A DNA stretch of 64,000 bases from Candidatus Babeliales bacterium. GTDB lineage: Bacteria > Babelota > Babeliae > Babelales > RVW-14. Under the pieces are notes generated by a model. That model was not told the origin of the DNA. It ran no database searches and saw only the letters and a list, made by a program, of their open reading frames with translations. The stretch lies in assembly GCA_019749895.1 (NCBI GenBank), contig JAIEPG010000008.1, positions 62,001-126,000 of the forward strand, read 5' to 3'. Below are positions 58,336 to 64,000 of the stretch, in pieces. The stretch's first letter is position 1; every line of letters begins with the position of its first letter. Made by a program: the position numbers and the translations under genes.

Positions 58336-59124
58336 ATGAAAAAAATACAAGCGTACGCTAAAATTTTTTGGCTTTTGTTCAAAAAAGATCTACTCATTTT
58401 GCAGAGAATGCTATTACGCAAAATATTTGATGTTACTATTTGGGCCGGAAGTACTACATTCGTAACAACATATGTTTTTTCGTCATTGGGCATGCCGGAA
58501 AGTTATGGTCCCTGTTTTGCTATTGGTGGCGTCGCTCTTTACGGCGTGTTTCTCATTTTTGTTCATACAGCAAATTTTGTTGCCGATATGTATGGCAATC
58601 AAGTCATCGCTTATGAATTGGCTTTACCTATTCCTTCATGGCTCGTTTTGCTCCAAAAGACCTGCAGTTATGCTTTTCTAAACGCGCTTCTTTCCAGCGT
58701 TATCTTTTTAGTCGCAAAACTGGTCTTGCTCAGCCGTTTAGACTTCATTCACTTATCGCTGATCAAATTTATCCCTTTTTTTGTCCTAGCAAATTTCTTT
58801 ACCGCATTTTTAAGCCTGCTTATGTCAAGCATTGTATCGGGCATGGAAGGCATGAGCATTATTTGGCCACGCATTCTGTTTCCGCTTTGGTTTTTTGGTG
58901 GTTCTCAATTTACCTGGAAAGCCATCAACAAACTGTCTCCTAATTTTTCTTATTTTTGCCTGCTTAACCCATTTTTATACGTAACCGAAGGCTTACGCGC
59001 CTGCGTTCTGGACCCTGCTAACTCACTACCATTTTATATATGCGCACCAGTAACTCTATGCGTAACACTTACGTTTGCTTTCATCAGCATTCGCCGTCTC
59101 AAACGACGCCTTGACTTTGTTTAA
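58336..59124 (+). CDS. ABC-2 type exporter permease, paralogue 3
   Basis: 262 residues, 28 bases after paralogue 2. Same length and the same conserved blocks (SSLGMPESYGPCFAIGGVAL, RILFPLWFFGGSQFTWKAI, LLNPFLYVTEGLRACVLDPA, RRLKRRLDFV). The two adjacent copies clearly arose by tandem duplication; the first permease is an older copy. Exporters commonly use one or two permeases, so three with a single ATPase suggests alternative partners or different substrates. Confidence 0.87.
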   Translation: MKKIQAYAKIFWLLFKKDLLILQRMLLRKIFDVTIWAGSTTFVTTYVFSSLGMPESYGPCFAIGGVALYGVFLIFVHTANFVADMYGNQVIAYELALPIPSWLVLLQKTCSYAFLNALLSSVIFLVAKLVLLSRLDFIHLSLIKFIPFFVLANFFTAFLSLLMSSIVSGMEGMSIIWPRILFPLWFFGGSQFTWKAINKLSPNFSYFCLLNPFLYVTEGLRACVLDPANSLPFYICAPVTLCVTLTFAFISIRRLKRRLDFV

Positions 59125-59149
59125 TAAAATCTAAAAAAGGAGATTTTTT

Positions 59150-60787
59150 ATGAAGACAACAAAAAGAGTAGTTCTCTCTCTTGCAACAATTTTTTCGTTT
59201 CAACTATTGCTCAACACATGCCAAGGACAAGAGCCAACAGTCGACCAACAAGAACAAATACTCAGAGATTTTGTAATTGAAGCACTACCACCAAGTAATC
59301 ACAAAAGTATCGAATTAATTAATGACATTACCGATCTTGAAGCACTGGAACGAGAAGAGAACCAAGATTTCCCAACAAGTAGAGAGCTGGTGCGCGTGCG
59401 CGAAGGTAAAAGTTTGCCCGTTGAAGAAATTAGCGCCATCAAAAAAAGACTACCAAAAGTAAAGGCCAGTGTTGAGCGCATTGTTAACGAAACTCTTTCA
59501 TACAAACACCTTCCCAACATCAGCGTTGTTGCCAGCGGCGGCGGCTATCGCGCCATGATTGCCTCTCTGGGCCTTACGCAAGGGTTACAAAATATTAACA
59601 TGCTCGATTCAGTAATGTACATGTCCACTCTTTCAGGTTCTACCTGGTTTTTGGGAAACTGGCTGGCACAAAATGTTCCATTAAGAAATTTTCGCGCTTT
59701 GTTGCAAGAACAAGCTTCTAACCATTTACTTACTACCCCGCTCAGCATGGAAGCTTCGTACAAAACGCTCTATAAAAAAGTAAAAAATTCTCAAGACACC
59801 AGCCTTATCGACATGTGGGGCATGTTACTTGCCAACAGCTTTTTGAGTAACCTAACTCCGGGCGGGCGTAAAGTTTATCTTTCAGAACTCGCACCAAACT
59901 TAGAAACTGGCAATTTTCCGTTGCCTATTTTTACTTCAGTAGGTTCGTTTAACAATGATTATGTTTGGTTTGAATACTCACCGTTTGAAATTGGCAGCCA
60001 TGAACTAGGCGCATTTATTCCTACTAAAACGTTTAATAGCAAATTTGAAAATGGCGTAACAACCTCAGTTGACGCAGAACAAACACTTGGCTATTTAATG
60101 GGCATTTTTGGTTCAGCGTTTTCGGTAAATGCACGTGATTTAGTAAGAATTTTTAAAGATAAAATTCCAGGAAAAACATTGAAATTTGCTCTTGATAAAA
60201 TTACCCAAATAATGGATTTTGGCGGCTGGCGCGTTACCGCTGCAAAGGTACGCAACTTTACCTACGGCATGCGCAACCAAGCAATGCGTACAAAAAAGCG
60301 CTTAACACTCATGGACGGTGGCATTGGTTTTAACTTGCCACTACCTCCTATGCTTCGCCGTGATGTAGATATTTATATTTTCTGTGATGCTTCTGCAAGC
60401 TCAGAAAAAGGTGGCGCACTAAGAAAAGCAATGGAGTATGCACAAAAAAATGGCTACAAATTTCCGCGCATCGACTATTCAGTTCTTAGCGAACAACGCG
60501 TCTCAATTTTTATGGATTACAACGATCCATCGGTTCCAATGGTTATTTATGTACAAAATGAGTTAGATTTTAAAACAACAAAATTTGAGTACACGCCAAG
60601 CGAATTTACGCAATTAAGCAACCACATGACCAGAGCCGTTGAAGACAATTACGAAGCATTTTATGAAGCAGTCAAAATTAAAGTAAAACAGTTACAACAG
60701 CTCCACCGCTCAACTTCATGGGCACACATTAATGTTGAAGAGCCTGAAAGGCTCGCTGAACAATTTTTAATTCCTGCCAGTGCTTAA
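59150..60787 (+). CDS. Exported cytosolic-phospholipase-A2-like lipase
   Basis: 545 residues; AAAAAAGGAG eight bases before ATG. Signal peptide about 1-26 (FSFQLLLNTCQG). Residues about 120-520 match the eukaryotic group IV (cytosolic) PLA2 catalytic fold: oxyanion loop SGGGYRAMI with Arg134, nucleophile Ser162 in TLSGSTWFLGNW (GLSGS-type), FEYSPFEIGSHELGAFIPTK, then SKFENG, LGYLMGIFGSAFS and the catalytic Asp389 in LMDGGIGFNLPLPPML (DSG-type). The C2 calcium domain of animal cPLA2 is absent. It would cleave phospholipid acyl chains; as an exported enzyme in a likely intracellular bacterium, an effector acting on host membranes is the leading idea. Convergent with the 60784 gene (4-base overlap). 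Confidence 0.87.
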   Translation: MKTTKRVVLSLATIFSFQLLLNTCQGQEPTVDQQEQILRDFVIEALPPSNHKSIELINDITDLEALEREENQDFPTSRELVRVREGKSLPVEEISAIKKRLPKVKASVERIVNETLSYKHLPNISVVASGGGYRAMIASLGLTQGLQNINMLDSVMYMSTLSGSTWFLGNWLAQNVPLRNFRALLQEQASNHLLTTPLSMEASYKTLYKKVKNSQDTSLIDMWGMLLANSFLSNLTPGGRKVYLSELAPNLETGNFPLPIFTSVGSFNNDYVWFEYSPFEIGSHELGAFIPTKTFNSKFENGVTTSVDAEQTLGYLMGIFGSAFSVNARDLVRIFKDKIPGKTLKFALDKITQIMDFGGWRVTAAKVRNFTYGMRNQAMRTKKRLTLMDGGIGFNLPLPPMLRRDVDIYIFCDASASSEKGGALRKAMEYAQKNGYKFPRIDYSVLSEQRVSIFMDYNDPSVPMVIYVQNELDFKTTKFEYTPSEFTQLSNHMTRAVEDNYEAFYEAVKIKVKQLQQLHRSTSWAHINVEEPERLAEQFLIPASA

Positions 60788-62619
60788 TTGTCAAACGGCT
60801 CATGGCCAGCCAAAAGACCACGATAATAAGCAGAACGCTTTTCAAGCTGCTCATGCGGATGGAAACGAAGTTCCTTTTCATCCGCAAGCAGCGAGAAGTC
60901 GAGCAGGCCCACGGCATCGTCAAGCGTTTTAAGCCGATGCGCAATAACAATAGTAACCGCTTTAGTTGCCAACTGCGAAATCATCGCAGTAATCGCCCTT
61001 TCACTCATCTCATCAAGACTACTCGTTGGTTCGTCGATCAAAATAAGATGCGGCTGAAAGTACATGGCACGCAAATATAAATTAGCAAAATTAAGTCGCT
61101 GGCGCTGCCCACCAGAAAGCGTAAAGCCACCTTCCCCAACAAAGGTTGCTAACCCTTGTTTTTTTTCAAACAAAGCCCACAAGCCAACTTTTTCTAAAAC
61201 TTCCCTCAACTGATCATCACTATAAATTTGAATATCGGCAGGAAGCCCAAACAGAACATTGTGCTTCAACGTGCCACGAATATTTGTTGCAACTTGACCT
61301 TGCAAGGCAATCAAGCGGCGGCGCGCAATATCGTCAACTTGATAAATATCAACATTATCAACAAAAATCTTTCCAAATGTTGGACGCAGTTGCCCTCCAA
61401 GTAATGACAACAAGGTGCTTTTCCCAATACCTGAAGGCCCAATAACGCCATAAAGTTTGTTGATTTGCTTTGCAGAAACTTCAAGCAAAAGCGTATGCCC
61501 TTCAAAAATTTTTGTTGTTGCATCATAATCAAAATAAATATCTTTTGCTTGAAGTGAAAACAACTCTCTTGGTGCTAATACCATATTAACGCGACAATAT
61601 CTTTCAAGTTTTTGCAAAACGGGATACGTTTGCTTACCAAACTCACGAATGTAAACAAAGAGATCATTAATTCTCGTTGTATACGTTAAAATTTTGCGAA
61701 TTGGCTTTTCAATTTTAACAATTTCATGTGTACCTCGCAGGTACATCAACAGCAACGAAATAGCCATTGAAATCTCAAGTTGACCACTTTTTGCCACCCA
61801 CAACAACCACGTACCAATAACAAAAATACTACTCACATAAAGAATTTTTATAAACGCATAAATACAATTGTACATAAACCATAATTTACCTTCCTTGTGC
61901 ATCAAGCGCTTGTCTTTATCACGCAAACGATCATCAACTTCATTTGAAGCAAAACAAGTTCTAATTAAATTGTTTTGTGCTAAATTCTCAACACCAACCG
62001 ACTTTGATTTGTCAGACGCACGAATTAGTTTTTTTTCGTACGGAATAATCATTAACTTGGCTGTTACTGCGCCCACAATCATAATAATACCCAGCAAGAG
62101 CCCCGCACAAAGACCCAGCAACCACAAGTAGCACGAAAGTGAGATAACAACCGTAACAACACCTACCGCAATTTGTAAAATTTCGGTAATCACCGCATCA
62201 AGCAAATCTTCGTAACCTTTTGAAGCACGATCAATTTTGCCCAAAATGGTACCACTTGAACGACGCGTATGATAAATGGGATCAACTTGTAAAAAAAACT
62301 GATGCGCTCGATAGTGCACGCTGTGAATACAACGTAACTGCAAGACGCTGTTAAACAAGCGGGAAACCAATTGAATAAGATAAACCCCAACCCACACCAA
62401 AAATAAATAAGCAAAATAATCATAGCGCTGAATCGAGAAAATCCAACCAATCATTAAAATAGCCATTGGCCGAAAAATGGCAGCAATAATTTCACCAAAA
62501 AGTGCAAGCCCTAAATAGACCTTTTGGTCAATGATAACCTGCCACCACGGGCTTTCGAATCTGACTTTTAACAGACTGAGTTTTTGTTTAAAACTATCAA
62601 TCAAAAAATATGCGTTCAC
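60784..62619 (-). CDS. ABC exporter, fused membrane and ATPase domains
   Basis: 611 residues, GTG start at 62619 after AAAGGG. N-terminal membrane domain with about six spans (about 30-330) then ATPase domain: Walker A GPSGIGKSTLLSLLGG, Q-loop IALQGQVATNIRGTLKHNVL, signature LSGGQRQRLNFANLYLRA, Walker B LILIDEPTSSLDEMS, H-loop IVIAHRLKTLD. MsbA/multidrug half-transporter type, acting as a homodimer. Substrate (lipid, peptide or drug) unknown. Stop overlaps the end of the lipase gene. Confidence 0.92.
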   Translation of the reverse strand: MNAYFLIDSFKQKLSLLKVRFESPWWQVIIDQKVYLGLALFGEIIAAIFRPMAILMIGWIFSIQRYDYFAYLFLVWVGVYLIQLVSRLFNSVLQLRCIHSVHYRAHQFFLQVDPIYHTRRSSGTILGKIDRASKGYEDLLDAVITEILQIAVGVVTVVISLSCYLWLLGLCAGLLLGIIMIVGAVTAKLMIIPYEKKLIRASDKSKSVGVENLAQNNLIRTCFASNEVDDRLRDKDKRLMHKEGKLWFMYNCIYAFIKILYVSSIFVIGTWLLWVAKSGQLEISMAISLLLMYLRGTHEIVKIEKPIRKILTYTTRINDLFVYIREFGKQTYPVLQKLERYCRVNMVLAPRELFSLQAKDIYFDYDATTKIFEGHTLLLEVSAKQINKLYGVIGPSGIGKSTLLSLLGGQLRPTFGKIFVDNVDIYQVDDIARRRLIALQGQVATNIRGTLKHNVLFGLPADIQIYSDDQLREVLEKVGLWALFEKKQGLATFVGEGGFTLSGGQRQRLNFANLYLRAMYFQPHLILIDEPTSSLDEMSERAITAMISQLATKAVTIVIAHRLKTLDDAVGLLDFSLLADEKELRFHPHEQLEKRSAYYRGLLAGHEPFDN

Positions 62620-62722
62620 AGGCTCCCTTTCTTTACTTTAAAGCTCATACGCAGCTTGGTAAGCATAAGAAAAAGAGCCTTGAACGCTCAATAATTATTA
62701 AAAAAAGAGACTTCTTGCAGCC

Positions 62723-63304
62723 CTAGTCACGAGAACGTGCGTAAGTTCCCATCAATTGCCCAGCGCCAATAACTAAACCTTGCATAGCCATTTCAACAAC
62801 TTTTTTTGTAGCACCTGGAGCTAGATCAAGTTTTTTTGAAAGCGCATATACTTTAAAAAAATAGCGATGCACGCCAGATGGTGGACATGGCCCACCGTAC
62901 CCAATTTTACCAAAGTCAGACTTGCCCTGCCGCATACCATTAGCAAACTCTTCTTTGCCTTGCTCAATATTTTCTGCAAGTCCGGTTGAATTGGCAGGAA
63001 TATTGTAAGCTACCCAGTGCACCCACGTTTTTCCCGGAGCATCGGGATCATCGCAAAAAAGGACAAAACTTTGTGTTTCTTGTGGCGCATTGTCCCACAA
63101 AAGCTGTGGCGATCTATTATCTCCATCACACGAATACTGCGGCGGAATTGGCTCACCAGCCTTAAAAGCTGAGCTTGTTACCGTTAAAACCTGTTGCACA
63201 ACGTTCATAACCTCTCCCTGTATTGACGGCGCATCGTGCGCTGTGTGAGCATTAAAACCTGTCAAAAAACAAAAAATAAAAACTATTCTTCGACCTACTA
63301 CCAT
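62723..63304 (-). CDS. Exported PEBP (YbhB/YbcL) family protein
   Basis: 193 residues; GGAGGG before ATG. Signal peptide about 1-17 (FIFCFLTGFNAHT). PEBP fold: IPPQYSCDGDNRSPQLLW, FVLFCDDPDAPGKTWVHWVA (DPDAP motif of the ligand pocket), GYGGPCPPSGVHRYFFKVYA (second motif). Family members bind phospholipid headgroups or nucleotides; in bacteria the role is not settled. Follows the 63323 gene on the same strand after 18 bases. Confidence 0.92.
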   Translation of the reverse strand: MVVGRRIVFIFCFLTGFNAHTAHDAPSIQGEVMNVVQQVLTVTSSAFKAGEPIPPQYSCDGDNRSPQLLWDNAPQETQSFVLFCDDPDAPGKTWVHWVAYNIPANSTGLAENIEQGKEEFANGMRQGKSDFGKIGYGGPCPPSGVHRYFFKVYALSKKLDLAPGATKKVVEMAMQGLVIGAGQLMGTYARSRD

Positions 63305-63322
63305 AATCCCTCCCCCTCTTGT

Positions 63323-63808
63323 TTAAAGCGCGGTTGAGAAATCGTCTGTTTCATTACAATAACGATCCCATACTATTGATAAACACTCGGCCGTAACCCC
63401 TAATCCAAAAGCAGATGAAAGCGCAAAGGTACAGCACAAAACTCTTTCTAACGTTTTCATGTTATCTTCAAGCTGCTTATCTTGTGACAATCCCGTTACA
63501 TGTTTTGCTAAATATTCTTTTTTCCAGGTATCAAAGAGATCAGAACCTTTCCAAAAAGCAAGCAAAACAAGCGCCGTAGCAACAAAACCAGCACTAAAAA
63601 ATGTTGCACGCATTTTTTGAGAACTACTATGAGCAAACATAAGCTCATTGATGTGTTGCACAACTTCTTGTTCAGAAAGGCCCTTTTGCTCAAGATTTTT
63701 AACAAACTGAACCAACTCTTGTTCGTCGCTATTTTGCAACACAAGCTGTGCCTCAACTTGAACCGTTACAAAACAAGCAACCATAAAAAATTTCATCAAA
63801 TTCTTCAT
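63323..63808 (-). CDS. Small exported membrane protein, relative of the 15778 protein
   Basis: 161 residues; GGAG five bases before ATG. Signal peptide about 1-20 (KFFMVACFVTVQVEA), then a short helix with EQKGLSEQEVVQHINEL (about 40-56), which matches QQGMSNEEVLNLVHQAL in the 15778 protein, then a membrane span (about 69-85, FSAGFVATALVLLAFW) and a second hydrophobic stretch near the end. No catalytic motif recognised. Probably co-transcribed with the PEBP gene. Confidence 0.75.
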   Translation of the reverse strand: MKNLMKFFMVACFVTVQVEAQLVLQNSDEQELVQFVKNLEQKGLSEQEVVQHINELMFAHSSSQKMRATFFSAGFVATALVLLAFWKGSDLFDTWKKEYLAKHVTGLSQDKQLEDNMKTLERVLCCTFALSSAFGLGVTAECLSIVWDRYCNETDDFSTAL

Positions 63809-63832
63809 CTCATCTCCTTCTTAAAAAAACAA

Positions 63833-64000
63833 CTAACGTAAAACTTCAGGTGCTACTACTTTCCCGTGAATCGTGTGATACGTAAGCGAAACTTTATGTT
63901 TTTCATTCAAATCAAGATCGTAAATATCACATTGCTCAAATGGAAGGGCATATAAATGTAACGAGATTGCAGGGATATCAAAAGTATTCCCAACGGCATG
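63833..64000 (-). CDS. C-terminal end of an unrecognised protein (cut by window edge)
   Basis: An open frame enters from the right edge and ends at TAG 63833-63835. The visible 55 residues begin HAVGNTFDIPAISLHLYALP and finish TIHGKVVAPEVLR. Composition is normal for a coding region, and the 63323 gene starts 24 bases downstream of its stop, so it is likely the upstream member of the same operon. No family assigned. Confidence 0.55.
   Translation of the reverse strand, partial: HAVGNTFDIPAISLHLYALPFEQCDIYDLDLNEKHKVSLTYHTIHGKVVAPEVLR

Overview
The window looks like chromosome from an AT-rich, Gram-negative-type bacterium that lives in or on eukaryotic cells. Support: lipoprotein machinery (Lgt plus a lipobox solute-binding protein), a TonB-like protein, standard stop codons with RF2, and a large set of signal-peptide proteins with eukaryote-like domains (ankyrin repeats, a RING-H2 finger, a cytosolic-type phospholipase A2). 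My best guess is a member of Candidatus Dependentiae (TM6, Babeliae); this is inference from gene content, not from a marker-gene comparison.

Layout. 1-2.7 kb: three tandem GT4 glycosyltransferases, all with signal peptides. 2.9-3.3 kb: tRNA-Ala and tRNA-Ile, each followed by a palindrome. 3.6-10.7 kb: small basic protein, prfB, tilS, a coiled-coil protein, a TonB-like protein, an FAD oxidoreductase and a sugar epimerase. 10.7-11.4 kb: tRNA-Leu followed by a small GIY-YIG nuclease lying between two copies of the tRNA 3' end plus palindrome. 11.5-17.8 kb: dnaJ, an exported tyrosine-phosphatase-like protein, a MutS-like ATPase with a signal peptide, a membrane protein and the RING-H2 protein. 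18-25 kb: serS, DUF58 and partner, hemW, an FMN-binding protein, an exported coiled-coil protein, a GT4. 25-32 kb: two ankyrin proteins, then the lgt-dnaG-rpoD operon, in which the sigma factor carries a long histone-H1-like basic tail. 32-37.5 kb: M48 protease, truA-cdsA, and two acidic exported proteins sharing an N-terminal MPPA motif. 37.6-42.6 kb: an exported J-domain protein and a 1274-residue exported PEP-synthase-like protein. 42.8-50 kb: phosphomannomutase, endonuclease IV, two exported proteins, rplU, methyltransferase, metal-binding-like protein, two convergent P-loop kinases. 50-52 kb: amino-acid ABC importer. 52-64 kb: exported coiled-coil protein, TetR regulator with paired operators, ankyrin protein, ABC-2 exporter with three permeases, cPLA2-like lipase, ABC exporter, PEBP protein and small exported proteins.

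How it fits together: ordinary housekeeping genes (translation, replication priming, lipid and envelope synthesis) alternate with exported proteins. A striking theme is that protein folds normally found in the cytosol (GT4, MutS, PEP synthase, J-domain, cPLA2) carry signal peptides here. The most interesting genome-structure signal is the tRNA-tail palindrome family and the GIY-YIG cassette inserted behind tRNA-Leu with duplication of the tRNA 3' end. Coordinates of starts were chosen by ribosome binding site and signal peptide where the longest open frame was implausible.
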